64,000 bases of DNA, from contig OY540809.1 in assembly GCA_961205875.1 (NCBI GenBank), positions 36,096,267-36,160,266 of the forward strand. Direction: 5' to 3'. Positions within the stretch are counted from its first letter, which is position 1. Every line of letters begins with the position of its first letter. The notes below the pieces were generated by a model. The model made no database searches. It was not told the DNA's origin and worked only from the letters and a program-made list of their open reading frames with translations. The position numbers and the translations under genes are program-made. Positions 22,472 to 34,299 of the stretch are shown here, piece by piece. This DNA comes from Sialis fuliginosa (Eukaryota > Arthropoda > Insecta > Megaloptera > Sialidae).

Positions 22472-22982
22472 TAAGGTAAAGGCACCAGTTATTGCCGCTA
22501 TAAGAGCAAGTTTTCGGGGTTTATTTTGGATTAATGGGTTTGTTTTTTGTAATTCTCAAGAACTCATGTTACTAATAAACAAGTAACTTTATTATTTTGT
22601 TCTTTGTTTTTCTCCAGTAATGGCAAAGGTAAAAATGAGCACGCAGTGATGGATACTTACTAATAATTACAAAATGATAAGTACGACAACACAAAAGATA
22701 TAAAAGAAAGAATCGTCAAATTTGAAACAATGTAAAGCAGGTGCTATGATACTCGTAATATAATAATAAATAAATAAATTATATTGATAATTAGTTTAAT
22801 TGTCCACCATTTTGACACCTATTGGCCGATTGTCATCAAATCACACTGTAAGACAGTTAAATGTATATAGATTAATATTCAGAAATGGTAGTAATAAAAT
22901 ATCAACACATATTTCTAATTCAGTACATTTAATTAAAAATTTGCCATTACTGGGGTCCTTGCCAAGATTGGTGCCACCTTAT
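22472..22982 (+). mobile_element. B-family element, copy 2 (both ends present)
   Basis: Ends are inverted repeats: TAAGGTAAAGGCACCA and TTGGTGCCACCTTA. About 510 bp. The inner block TGTAAGACAGTTAAATGTAT is the empty site for the hAT insertion at 28048. No protein is encoded; a peptide frame shared by the copies reflects repeat DNA. Confidence 0.75.
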
Positions 22983-23189
22983 CCCTTTCCAAAAATTATA
23001 ATAATTTTCGACACAGAACATGTAGATAAATTTTTAAATACAAATTTATTGTGTATTTGATTTAGAACTGCTATTTCAAATAGATTGAAAATATAAATTA
23101 AAGCAAGAACAGTATGTCTGTCCGTTAGTGCGCTTATCTCTCGAGAACCACTTATTCGATTTACGTGTTTTTCTTTTAAATTCACAGGT

Positions 23190-23655
23190 ACGTTCTCTGG
23201 TCAGGTTATAGGCTATATTTTGTTACGTTAGGTAACATAAGAAGATAATAGTAAATCAAGTCGGAAAAAAGTTTGCCGCCAGCGCGCTCTTTTGCAGTAT
23301 GCTGCCTAAATCGTTCAATATTGAACAAAATAATATATTAAATAATTGTGTAGAATAAAAAGATCTAAAATAAAGTCCGCGACACCATATGTCTAATTTT
23401 TATATTTAAGCCACAATGACTGCTTTTATGTTACAATGAAAATTTAAAATATTTGGGTTTTGTTTACGTGGACTTATGACCTGCAAAACATTAACCTTAT
23501 CGAAATAAATGATTTCATCGTCATAAGTACTTAATAGATATAATTTGCCCTTTACAGCATCCAATTTGGTCGTATAGAAAATATCTTGAAATATACATAC
23601 ATACGGGAACATATTATTCGCGCGATGGTGACCCGTGTCGCGGCGCACAGTGTGG
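23190..23655 (+). repeat. CP-family repeat, copy 1
   Basis: Contains TTACGTTAGGTAACATAA, GCTGCCTAAA.CGTTCAATA, AGCCACAATGACTGC and ACATATTATTCGCGCGATGG. Matching copies: 24995, 27478, 33007 (inverted), 47727 (inverted), 54578 and 61499 (inverted). The outer end of complete copies is the CGCGGCTTCGCTCG word, common in insect dispersed repeats. Class unknown. Confidence 0.7.
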
Positions 23656-23706
23656 CAAAACGGTGTTTTTTTGGACAAACGTTCGCCCAACCTTAAATTT
23701 AACCGC

Positions 23707-24080
23707 AAAAAATCTGAAAAAATTATGGAATATGCCTTATTAAATGCCCAATTTAGTTAACAAAAAAAGTATGAAAAAAATCCTGAAAAAAGTCCTGAAA
23801 TTTTTATTTACTTTTTTAAATTTTATAATTCAGTTGTATAAAAAATCTGAAAAAATTATGGAATATGCCTTACTAAATTCTAAATACATTTCAGAAAAAA
23901 ATACTGAAAAAATCCTGAAGAAAATCCTGAAAAAATCCATTTTTTTTTTTATTATTTTTTAATCAGCTACATAAAAAAATCTGAAAAATATCTGAAAATG
24001 ACCTACTAAATCTAAAATAATTATCAAAAAATTTATGAAAAAATCCTGATTTAAAAAAAAAAATTATTTATGAATCAAAC
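23707..24080 (+). repeat. Three-unit ~130 bp tandem repeat
   Basis: Units start at 23707, 23838 and 23968 with AAAAAATCTGAAAAA, followed by ATATGCC/ATGACC, TACTAAAT and (A)TCCTGAAAAAA. The units are diverged and AT-rich. Confidence 0.7.
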
Positions 24081-24994
24081 AAATAAAATAACAAAATAAT
24101 AATTATTGTTATTAATTTATTTTATAATGTAATTTAATAATTGCATAACGAAATTTGTAAAATAATATTAAAAAAATTTTGAAAAAATAATTTATTTTCA
24201 TATTCTTCAGAATTTATAATATTTTTATATTAAAAAATTATAAATGTGAACAAAATATTTAATTTGTACAATTAGAAAGCTGTTTTTTTTTAAATTACAG
24301 TACAATCAATTGGATATTATGTTTTATTACTATCAAGTTGAATAACAACATAATATCAGTGCCCCTCTTTGAAAAATTCTTAATACGCGCCTGAAATATA
24401 TATACATTGAAAATAAAATTTACCGATAAAAACTGACTTCTGAATTTTTTTTGAAATTTTCATTTTTTTAAATATTTTAGATTCTCCAGGAAAAATGCTC
24501 GTATGCAAAAAACGGCAAAAACCGGCAGCTGAAATTTTGACCATAGTTTTCATATGTCCTAATTTATAAAATGTACATAGTTTCAATCCCGGGCACGCCC
24601 GGGCACACTACTAAAAGTTTACGCAAAGTTGAAATATCATAAAAATTTGAGTTTTTCAGAAGTGCATTCAAAAATCCCCTCGAAATTTAATATATTTCTT
24701 TGAAATATTATACATGTTCTTAAAAAAGACATAAACAAACATAATTACTAGTTGAAAAGTGAAAAAAGTTCCAACCGTTTGTATTTTCATCAATGTTTAA
24801 GTGTACTATAATTTTTGCAACAATTGAGAAATCAAATACAATCAACTTTGCCACATTTTTAAGATACTTTTCCGGCGGGAAATATATATTTTTATACATG
24901 TTCTTGATTCTTTGAAGTGTTTTTAAAAAGAATCTATAAGTAAAAACATTCAGAAAAATACTTCGAAAAAATGCATTTGTCCAGCTCTGCCACA
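24081..24994. other. AT-rich sequence without recognised feature
   Basis: Only short chance-like ORFs. A small GCCCGGGCACGCCCGGGCAC GC-rich stretch lies at about 24590-24606. Confidence 0.45.
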
Positions 24995-25440
24995 CTGTGC
25001 GGCGTGCCGAGTAGACGTAGGGCAGAGGGAATAATCACAGCCGGTATCCTTTTGATTGTCAATTGTTATTTTGCTGTATGCTGCCTAAACCGTTCAATAT
25101 TGAACAAAATAATATTCTAATTATATATATTTTTGATAATACAAACTGTTACCTTTTTATTTCGTTGGTCATTTAATTGTTATAGGAAATAACTTGAAAT
25201 ATACATACAGTAACATATTATTCGCGGCAATTCGCGCGAACTATGATGAAGTGTCGCGGGGCAGGGAAGATTCTGCACTCGGCCGGCAGTTCTATATTTT
25301 GTTTTCAATTATTTACTTTTAAACAGATTCGTTTTATTAGGTAATTTAGATTTTGATTAGTTATTATTACGATAATAATTAATCGTGTTTGTACTTAATT
25401 AAACTATATTTTTCAAAAATCCTTAACAATAGTTCCGTAG
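24995..25440 (+). repeat. CP-family repeat, copy 2 (rearranged)
   Basis: Carries the GAGTAGACGTAGGGCAGAGG end block first, then the GCTGCCTAAACCGTTCAATA block, then the AACTATATTTTTCAAAAATCC...TCCGTAG block. The order differs from other copies, so it is rearranged or composite. Confidence 0.65.
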
Positions 25441-25814
25441 TTATTGACATAATCATTTAAAAAAATAGAATCATTTGATGCCGGTTTGTATAGATTAATG
25501 GCAATAATCAATTATTTATTTATTTTAGTTTCTTTTTATTGCTGTGTAGTTTGAATCGGCAAAGAGTAAAATTGACATTTTTTTTGGAGATGCATTTGAA
25601 AAGATTTAAAATTATTTTATTTATTTTCCGTTATTTATTGTATAACATTATTTTAAAAGTCAAAATACATTTATGCACGTCTTCTTTGAAATAATCAGGA
25701 TTTTATTGACACATAATTATCATAAAGCATTTAAACTGCAGATGTTTTTTTTAAATATCCACCCATTATAATAGATATAATTCATTTTCAAAAACCAAAA
25801 AACAGAGTAAATTA
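25441..25814. other. Unassigned AT-rich sequence
   Basis: Nothing recognised. Confidence 0.4.
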
Positions 25815-26573
25815 TTGCTTCCTCGCAATATCGAAGATATGTATGAGAAGCTTTATGATCGTTTCTGAATCAGAAAAAAAAATTGTTCTCCGATTTCAAA
25901 TTTTTAAATTGATCTTTCCGTTTCAAGTCAAGACAAACGCTTTTCTGTCCGTCCGTCCGTCTGTGTGTGTCTGTCCCCTGAATCCTTGTCAAACGCATAA
26001 CTCATGAACCACTGAACCGATATTAATGAAACTTGGTTGGATGGTTGGGTCTGTCTTGAAGACGGTCCCATTTCAAAATCAGTAAAATCGTGTGTAAGGG
26101 GGAGGGGTGACATCCCAAAATATTTATTTTTTCAAGACATCTTAAGAACGACACATGTTACGTAAAAATTGTATGGGATCTTTTTTGTAGAGCATTCAAT
26201 TTCCTATAATACTGGTCTACAATGTTTGTTGTAAAATATTCCCAATATATGTATATATTTATATCAATTTCATTTAATAAATAGTGTTTTGTTTTTTAAA
26301 TTGATATTTACCTTGACATATTAAATGTCATTTTGACATTTTCAATTTAGATATAGATTGATGTTAAAAAATTTAAAATATACGAAAAATAATCAGGTGC
26401 GTCGTAAGAACTAATATTTTTTAGTAAAATTGTATAAAAATGAAATGGTTAACCAATTCCAGGCAATTAATCTAAACACTATCGGTTTTTATTTAAATTG
26501 TTGAGTAATTAACAACCTTTGGTGAATTTAGCACGAGGAAGCACTGTGCATTTACTTGGCAGGTGTTTTTTTT
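25815..26573 (+). repeat. R-family repeat, copy 10
   Basis: Forward full-length copy from TTGCTTCCTCGC to GGCAGGTG plus T-run. It has only one ATGTCA unit and a small microsatellite. Confidence 0.9.
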
Positions 26574-26962
26574 ACATAATTTTATAATAAAATAAGTACG
26601 ATCCCTAGTTCAAATAATTTAATTTTTATAATGCGACCGCAATGTGGTGTTAGTTACTGCATTAATCTATAGATCTATGGATATGCATTTAAAATATTCA
26701 GTATCACCAACCACAAATACGCGGTAATGTACTATTTTCCGCCAGACTCACAAACCGATACGTTCTGGTGAATACACACTCACAAACACACATTCACATA
26801 CGAGTTGTCAGAGTTGTATTTTAAATAGGGAGCAACAGGCGTTAGCTTGAAACCCATTTCATTATATCATGATAAAATATTGAAAATTATGTTATTATAA
26901 GGAATAATATTCATTTATCATTAGTAGAAAAAACCTGCGAACAAATGGTATAAATTAGTTAT
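26574..26962. other. Unassigned sequence
   Basis: Nothing recognised. Confidence 0.4.
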
Positions 26963-27456
26963 AAAAAAAAGATATCTCAAGAACGACACATATTACGTGA
27001 AAATTTTATAGAATATTTTTTGTAGAGCATTAAATTTCCTATAACGTTTGTTGTAAAATATTCCCTTACAAAGATTAATCTCTATTTATTTTAAAAATTC
27101 GTGTTTTGTTTTTCTAAATTGATATTTGCTTGGACATATTATTATTAAATGTCATTTTGACGTTTTAAATGTCATTTTGGCATTTTAAATGTCATTTTTA
27201 CGTTTTAAATGTCATTTTGACGTTTGCATAAATTTAGATTTAGATTGAAATTGTCAAAAAATTAAAAATATATAAAAAAATATTCAGGTGCGTAATATTT
27301 TTTAGTAAAATTGTATAAAAATTAAATGGTTAACCAATTCCAGGCAATTTACATAAACACTATCGGTTTTTATTTAAATTGTTGAATAATTAACTACCTA
27401 CCTTTGGTGAATTTAGCACGAGGAAGCACTGTGCATTTACTTAGTAGATGTTTTTT
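26963..27456 (+). repeat. R-family repeat, copy 11 (left end missing)
   Basis: Starts at GATATCTCAAGAACGAC and runs to AGTAGATG plus T-run, with four ATGTCA units. The conserved microsatellite half is absent. Confidence 0.85.
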
Positions 27457-27477
27457 AACACTATGCGTGTACCACAC

Positions 27478-27865
27478 TTACGTTAGGTAACATAACAACT
27501 AAGCAGTGACGATAATAGTAAATCAAGTCGGAAAACATTTTGCCGTAGCGCGCTGTTTTGCAATACGCTGCCTAAACCGTTCAATATAGAACAAAACAAT
27601 GTATTAAAGAATTGTGTAGAATCAAAAGTTCTACAAAAAAGTCCGTGACATCATATGTCTAACTTTTATATTTAAGCCACAATGATTGCTTTTATGTTAC
27701 AAAGAAAACTTAAAATATTTGGGTTCTGTTTACATGGACTTATGACTTGCAAAACATTAATCCTTATCGAAATAAATGATTTCATCGTAATAAGTACTGA
27801 ATGTAGATATAATTTGCCCTTTACAGCATGCAATTTGGTCGTACAGTTTAGGAAATATCTTAAAA
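27478..27865 (+). repeat. CP-family repeat, copy 3
   Basis: Similar to 23190-23655 from TTACGTTAGGTAAC to TTTGGTCGTA. It runs into a B element, as CP copy 1 does on its other side. Confidence 0.7.
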
Positions 27866-28597
27866 TAAATTTACTACGACACAAAAAGATATAAAAGAAA
27901 GAATCGTCTTTGAAACAATGTAAAGAAGTTGCTATGATAATAATATAATAATTAATAAATAAATTATACTAATAATTAGTTTAAATGTCCACGATTTTGA
28001 CACCTATTGGCCGATTGTCATCAAATAACGCTGTAAGCCAGTTAAATCAGCGATTCTCAACCAGTGGGGCGCGCCCCCCTAGGGGGGCGTGATAAAACTA
28101 AATGGGGGCGCGAGCATATCGAGAAATAATGTTAAAAAATATTATTAAAATTTGTATTTTATTTACTGTAAGAAAAGCAATAAAATACATTCTGACATAA
28201 TAAAAAATAAAATATACGTTTACATTTACACTGATATAATACACTTATAAATATGATTGTATCAGTACTGCATTAATGTATTAATAATTAACTTATCAAT
28301 ATTAAATTACAAACAAGATTAATTATTATTAGTGACTCTCTTGGGCCTGACTTGCAGAGCAAAATTTTTCGAAAGAAGGTTTAATAAAACTTTTGTATGA
28401 GAGGGGGCGGGGGGCGATGAGAATTGTGATTGAAAATTGGGTCCCAAATACTAAAAGGTTGAGAAACGCTGAGTTAAATGTATATAGATTAATATTCAGA
28501 AATGGTAGTAATCAAATATCAACACATATTTCTAATTCAGTACATTTAATTAAAAATTTACCATTACTGGGGTCATATCCAAGACTGGTGCTTCGTT
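27866..28597 (+). mobile_element. B-family element, copy 3, interrupted by a hAT element
   Basis: Starts mid-family (CGACACAAAAAGATATAAAAG) and continues to CCAAGACTGGTGC. It is split at 28048-28471 by a hAT-type insertion with 8 bp duplication. Confidence 0.8.
28048..28471. mobile_element. hAT-type MITE with perfect 8 bp TSD
   Basis: Ends CAGCGATTCTCAACC and GGTTGAGAAACGCTG are inverted repeats of the widespread CAG..TTCTCAACC hAT type. The flanks AGTTAAAT (28040-28047 and 28472-28479) are identical. The uninterrupted site is present at 22850-22880. G-rich subterminal blocks lie at both ends. 424 bp, non-coding. Confidence 0.92.
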
Positions 28598-28913
28598 AGA
28601 CAATTGTTGAAGGGTCACAAGTACGGTCCTGTAAGAGAACGTACTCCGGTCGAGTCAGCAGCAGGGTCGTTATCTCTCGCAGAGCCGCGGTCCGGGCGTT
28701 AATGTTTAATGTGATGTGCAATAACCATCCGTTCGTGCATATACGTGCTGCTTTTATTACTACCACTACATTCGCACGCACTGATACACCCTCACACCAG
28801 TGCCGGATTAACAACGTAGCAGGAGTAGCTAATGCTACGGGCCTCGCGACTTTGCGGAAATATATCTCTTGTGCCCGGTCTCACCGCTCAAACTTATCTG
28901 TTCCTTAGTCTTA
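28598..28913. other. GC-richer unassigned DNA with a hAT-type end
   Basis: Less AT-rich than its surroundings. CAGTGCCGGATTAAC at 28799 resembles the hAT-type termini at 2255 and 31676. No credible coding frame. Confidence 0.4.
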
Positions 28914-29243
28914 AGGCGCGGTTACACAATACGAGTTGCTGACTCGCCTCACCCGGTCACACAAGTGCGAGCTGCTGGCGTGAAAGTAGACAGCTACTGC
29001 ATGTGTGTACTCGCATTTCACTAGCTTTCATGCACTCAGCGTGGTCCCGAGCTTACGAGCTACTATCATTTCGCAATACCGTGCGATTAAAAACAAAAAA
29101 TGTTGTAGTAACTCGGATGCGAGGTACTGACCTACTCGCACATGACAGTAACTCGTATGATGCGGTCACACGGTGCGAGTAGCTGCACTGCAGTAACTGA
29201 CTAGGCCAGCTCGGATTCTAGCTCGCACTGTGTAACCGCGCCT
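28914..29243. mobile_element. PIF/Harbinger-like MITE, TTA duplication
   Basis: Ends AGGCGCGGTTACACA and its mirror TGTGTAACCGCGCCT, flanked by TTA on both sides (28911-28913, 29244-29246). Contains repeated GAGT/CTCGCA words, and GC content is higher than nearby DNA. 330 bp, non-coding. The 3 bp TWA duplication points to PIF/Harbinger. Confidence 0.8.
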
Positions 29244-29246
29244 TTA

Positions 29247-29987
29247 AGTTGAACCTAAATTTTACGTCACAGGTTTGTCTTATCATATAGTTAGCCAAGT
29301 GTCACTTAAAGAACAAAATTCTGGGGAATTTTGATTTTTGATGTACGTTGCTATGATGCATGTTTATAATTTGTTTGTATCCAAGGTAGTTACACCTTGG
29401 TTTATGTCAATATAATTTTGAATATGAATTGTGGATTTGATTTGTACTGTAATTGTTATCCAAAAAATGTTCAGTAATACACGTATATATCAAAAGCGAT
29501 AAAAGAGTGGAGCGAGTTTCACGCAGGAAGATAAAATATTGCCTTTTTGTATTTAAAATATATTAAGTATATGAAACAAAGTATTATAATTTTTGTTATT
29601 TTTTATATTAGTTTTAAGAAATACTACTAACATGTCATATAAATATTCGAGTCTATTTTTTAAACGAGCTATCAAAGCTAACACTGGAGGCTTTGTGAAA
29701 TGAAACAGTTTTAAAAAGGTTAATCTTGACATATCATGAAAATTATTAAACACACTATGTCTTGGCTTAAAATGACATAAACTATTATACCTATAATATC
29801 TGCACCATTGCCATCAATAATTTTATCAAAAATGTTTACAAAATTCATTTTTGTGTATAGTTTTAATGTCAAGTGGAACTAAAGTATCACTTTGACTAGG
29901 ACTTAAATGTAGGTGATACTTAACGACTTAAGGAAAACTTAACTTGTTGGTGCAACAATTTAAAATTTTTATGTGTTCCATAATCGC
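29247..29987. other. Unassigned AT-rich sequence
   Basis: Nothing recognised. Confidence 0.4.
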
Positions 29988-29990
29988 TAA

Positions 29991-30497
29991 GGCGGCTATT
30001 ACACTATCAAATAAATATGTCAAAGATCTTTGACAAAGATTTGATCATATTTCTTTGATAAAATACGAGATTTTGTTTTATTACACTACATAAAATATTT
30101 GATAATATTTTCTCAATATTATCTAGGGATATTTTCTTCTTTTTTTGGTGCCTTTTGAATATCAGTGCGTGGATGTTCGTCAATTGACGCGATCGAGGTT
30201 TGAATTTACAACCGTGTATTGTGGTTTTTATAATCAATGAGAAGATTATCATATAATACTGGATTTTGTTGATATTCGTATATTAATAATTATATAACTG
30301 TAACTGTCAGTGATAACTTGGTAGTCGCCATTTTGATTTATCTGTCAAAAAACTTTGATCAAATATAAGAGACTGTCATTAACTATGATCACATAAATAT
30401 TATGAAGGTAAATATTATAAAAGTTGACTTATTACACTGTCATATTTCTTTGATCAAAGAAATTTTATCATATTTCTTTGATAGTGTAATAGCCGCC
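29991..30497. mobile_element. PIF/Harbinger-like MITE, TAA duplication
   Basis: Ends GGCGGCTATTACACTATCAA and its mirror TTGATAGTGTAATAGCCGCC, flanked by TAA (29988-29990, 30498-30500). Subterminal TTTGATCAAAG-like words are repeated at both ends. 507 bp, non-coding. The short ORF at 30007-30252 lies inside and is not credible. Confidence 0.85.
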
Positions 30498-30500
30498 TAA

Positions 30501-30978
30501 GGTTAAGCGGTGAAATCGGACATTATTGGACCGTCCAATGGTTGATACGGGGTGTCCAAATCTACAGTAATTAATAATTTAAATTTAGGGTTTCCGATCT
30601 CGATTCGATTTTATCGAAAAATCGATTTTTGAATCACCGATCTTTGATTTTTTTAAATTGATTTTTCTCAATTTGCTCAAATCAAATCAAAAATTTTGTT
30701 TGTAAAAGTGGTGTTTTATTATACACTCCTCAAAAAAATTAAGGGATAATTAAAAAAACAAGGAAAACAAAAAATTCAAATTTTCAAACAGTTATATTTC
30801 CGCGAAAATTAATTTGATTTGCTTGTTCCAAAACTCATTCAAAAGCTTGCACTTTCTAATTATTTAATCATCCCATTCCGTTCTTTGCCAAGGGTTAAAA
30901 GAGTTCAAAAAAATATCCCTTAATTTTTTATTAACGGATCAATTTTTTAAAGGATTGTATATTCTAAATCAAGTTAAT
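30501..30978. other. Unassigned AT-rich sequence
   Basis: Includes ATCGATTTT/AAAATCGAT-rich DNA at 30600-30680, possibly a degraded element end. Confidence 0.4.
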
Positions 30979-31616
30979 CAGCGGTGTAGTTAGGGAGTGG
31001 GTAGGGGGCGGGGCGGTCCGACTCGGGTGACACCCTGAAGGGGTGACACCTGTCTTATTTGTTAAAAAATAAATCCTATTTACCCATAGACATAGAGCAT
31101 CGACAACGCAGCTGATTCAAAAACAGAGCCGTGTCAAAATAAAGAGATGGAAAATGATTTGGGATATACTTGCCCTTATTTAATTCATTCACTTATTTCA
31201 TTCTTATTAGAAAAAGATCGATGTATCCCGAAAAAAATGGTGTAACATTTCTTCAAAACAGTGAGATACGGTGGAGTTTGGGATATATATATATCTCTTT
31301 TTCTAATAAGAAAGAAATAGTTACTTCTGTTAAAATAAGGACAAACCATTTTCTATCTCTTTCTTTTGACACGGCTCTGTTTTCGAGTCAGATGCGCGGT
31401 TAATGCTCTATGTCTATGGTATAATATTTACCTTTTTTTTGGTTATTTAAAGCTTCCAATGGGAAAAATGTCTAATAAATTGAGTGAATTGACTTTTTTT
31501 ATTATTGAAAGTCTATGGTGGTGATGAGCATCCAATTTATTTAAAAAATAGATCCCACTGATATTTTTATGTTGTTAAAAATTCACAAGGGGTGACCCCC
31601 CCTAGCGACGCCACTG
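30979..31616. mobile_element. hAT-like element (CAGTGGCGTAGCTAGGG type) with nested palindrome
   Basis: Left end CAGCGGTGTAGTTAGGG and right end CCCTAGCGACGCCACTG are inverted repeats of a common hAT-style terminus, followed inward by GGTGACACC. A second palindromic element is nested at 31089-31414. No 8 bp duplication is visible. 31617-31676 adds another hAT-like end, CAGT(A)CCGAATTAAGC inverted. Confidence 0.65.
31089..31414. mobile_element. Palindrome-ended MITE, TA duplication
   Basis: Ends GACATAGAGCAT and ATGCTCTATGTC, with ~70 bp arms including AAAACAGAGCCGTGTCAAAA on both sides, flanked by TA. Nested in the hAT-like element at 30979. The ORF 31170-31403 crosses the arms and is not credible as a gene. 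Confidence 0.75.
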
Positions 31617-31767
31617 CCAAGGACCTTTTTATAACATTTGCTACAGGCCCCACGCTTGCTTAATTCGGTACTGCCTCACACCCACACCCACCTCCATCGC
31701 CTATGTTCTGTTAACAATGTAGTATTGTTGAAAATATATTCATTACGGTACTATAATCTTAAATAAG

Positions 31768-32912
31768 GGGTGCGAACCTTAAGGTTCAAACAACCAATTT
31801 CCCAATATAGTATGACTATCAATACTTGAATACTGATTACACAGGCCGACAAAAAAATATATGTTTCTACTTCAATAAGTGATTTCAGAGATTTTTTTGC
31901 GTGCTGAAACCGAATCCGTCACACGAATTGCTCCATCACGTCAGGTTTTTGATATAATCAAACCTAAAAGTGTCAAAATGATGATTTTGACAATATTTAA
32001 GAATTTATTACCAAGTAACTTTTTTTCTAAAGTTTTCGTTCGCGGTAAGAAATAGCACTATCTTTCCTCTTTAAAACGAATTTATATTATTTACTGTATG
32101 ATTTTTTTTCCCCGAAATATACTAGTTTGAATATACGATATATTTCTTAATAGAGTAGACACAGTGACACAATGGAGTTTACTATACATTAAATATAACA
32201 ATAACTTCAAACTAGTTTATTTCGGAAAAAAAAAATCGTACAGTAGAAAGTAAAACATTATTTTAAAGAGGAAAGATAGCACTACTTCTTACTATGAACG
32301 AAAACTTTAGAAAAAAATTGCCTACTTGGTAATAAATTCTTTAATATTACCAAAATCGTCATTTTGAAACTTTTAGTTAGATTATATTAAAAACCTAACC
32401 TGATAGAGCAATTCGGGTGACATATTCGGTTTCAGCACGCCAAAAAACTCCGAAATCACCTATTTGAGTTGAAACACTAAAAATGATGACGGCCTGTGTT
32501 ATTTATTGTTTCCATATAGTTTATGTGAATATGTTATTTTAACAGTAGGACCCTAAAATATTTGGGCTATTTTTTATAATTGATTAAATAATTTAATCAA
32601 TATTATATCCAAGGTTTCAATGTATCTTTTTCAAGATATTCTGTAATCTACTTTTTGACAGTCCTTTCGTTTTATCAAAAAAAAAAACGGCTGTGTCGAA
32701 TCCGATGAAATTTGTTCCAGGTCATATTCACGTCAAGACGCTTTGACTGGCATCCCAATGAAGTCAATAGCATTTTTTATACACACACACACAAACATCT
32801 TTCTGAAAATAGTGTAAATATACTATAGTGACCTTGAAAAAAAAAAATGTTGACATTTTTGATTTAGATTTTCGGAGCGGTTGCAATAACTTCCTGTTGG
32901 GAAGTTATTAAT
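31768..32912 (-). repeat. S-family repeat, copy 2, interrupted
   Basis: Inverted S copy. Its left part (31768-31839) matches the GTCTCAC/GTGTGGACC end, and its right part reaches AATAACTTCC..GGAAGTTATT at 32912. A 659 bp palindromic element interrupts it. Confidence 0.8.
31840..32498. mobile_element. Large palindromic element with TTA duplication, nested in S
   Basis: Ends CACAGGCCG and CGGCCTGTG, with ~280 bp arms that stay complementary (GCGTGCTGAAACCGAAT, GAATTGCTC, AAACTAGTTT). Flanked by TTA (31837-31839, 32499-32501). The S copy at 52224 shows the empty site TACTGATTATTTATTG, inverted. Fits a PIF/Harbinger-type TWA target. Its ends resemble 11298-11566. Non-coding. Confidence 0.88.
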
Positions 32913-33006
32913 CGTTCGGTTCAGGTACGTGGACTGATCCATTGGTACTGGTTGAACTCCATCATTTATATTCTAATTAGAATGCCTCTATTCATCCTTA
33001 TAATAT

Positions 33007-33545
33007 ACTAGCAGTGCCCACGCGGCTTCGCTCGTGTAGACTACGGAATTATTGTTTAGGATTTTTGAAAAATATAGTTTAATTAATTAAGAACAAACAC
33101 GATTAATTATTATTGTAATAAGTTATAATAACTTATCAATACCTAAATTACCTAACAAAAACGAATCAGAAGAAAAAAGTACAAATAATTAGTGTTCTGT
33201 TAAATTTAAATGTTAATTATTGAAAACAAAATAAACTCAAACGATCAGCCGAGGGAATCCGAATATCTACCGAGAGTAACCGAAGTCTGTCGATGCGGCA
33301 CGACACCATACATTTAATATGTTACCTTTATAAATTTATTTTAAGATATTTTCTAAACTATACGACCAAATTGGATGCTGTAAATGGTAAATTATATCTA
33401 CATTAAGTACTTATGACGATGAAATCATTTATTTCGATAAGGATTAATGTTTTGCAAGTCATAAGTCCATGTAAACAGAACCCAAATATTTTAAGTTTTC
33501 TTTGTAACATAAAAGCAGTCATTGTGGCTTAAATATAAAAGTATA
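33007..33545 (-). repeat. CP-family repeat, copy 4 (most complete)
   Basis: Runs from GCGGCTTCGCTCGTG through CTACGGAATTATTG and the GTAACATAAAAGCAGTCATTG block. It shows that the CP end block and inner block belong to one inverted unit. Confidence 0.75.
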
Positions 33546-34299
33546 CAAATAATTCGCAGCAAATAAAACACGTTTAAAAACTAATGAAACTAATAACGTT
33601 AACAGATTTAGTTTGTTACACTACTAGCATCTGGTTTTTAAGGAAATATTGTGAATTAATACCTACTATAGAAAGCAACACGAATTATAAAATAAGATGT
33701 ACACGTTAATGGGTTAAATATAAACACTAAATATCATATCTAAGGAGCTTTGAAAATTAAGATAAATGTATATACAGTAATAAACAAGAACAAAACATTT
33801 TTTATGTGGTTTTTAATTAAGGAAAGTACATTAGTCTTTCTGTGCAAGAATGATTGACGAAAATCCCTTAAATAATTAAATGTGTCAGGCGGAAGGTAAA
33901 AGGTTAACTCACGCGTATATGTATTAATAAAACGTAAGTAAAAACCTAGCACTTTTGTAAATTTTACAAAGGTCATGGGTAAATAAATATTTAGGTTGTA
34001 GATTCCATTTAGATACCGTATCTTTTTACAACATAAATCAATATCTATTAGATAGACTTGTGTGTTCAAATATTATACATAGTTAATTAATATATAGTTC
34101 AAAAAAAATAAAATAAAACCACTAACAATAAGTAATTTGTATGAAATTAAATATAAAATATATCTTATTCATAATTAGTTAAAACTTAAAACAATTATTT
34201 TTTAGTCGTTTTGATTTCTAAATTGTTTTAAACGTAGATTAGACATATCAACTAAAATGCCCTGGTCGGCACAAGACTTTTTTATACATCATGATACAG
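33546..34299. other. Unassigned AT-rich sequence
   Basis: Holds a 109-codon open frame (33740-34069, minus) without recognisable domain, start context or splice support. The end (34258-34298) repeats the block near 1180. Confidence 0.4.

Noticed and set aside
22800-23060. Shared peptide MSTILTPIGRLSSNHTV.. at 21031 and 22800
   Set aside because: Both lie in B-family repeats and the frame is broken in the third copy. Non-autonomous element DNA.
33740-34069. 109-codon ORF on the minus strand
   Set aside because: Longest frame outside the Dong block, but AT-rich, with no recognisable domain and no start or splice support. Compatible with chance.
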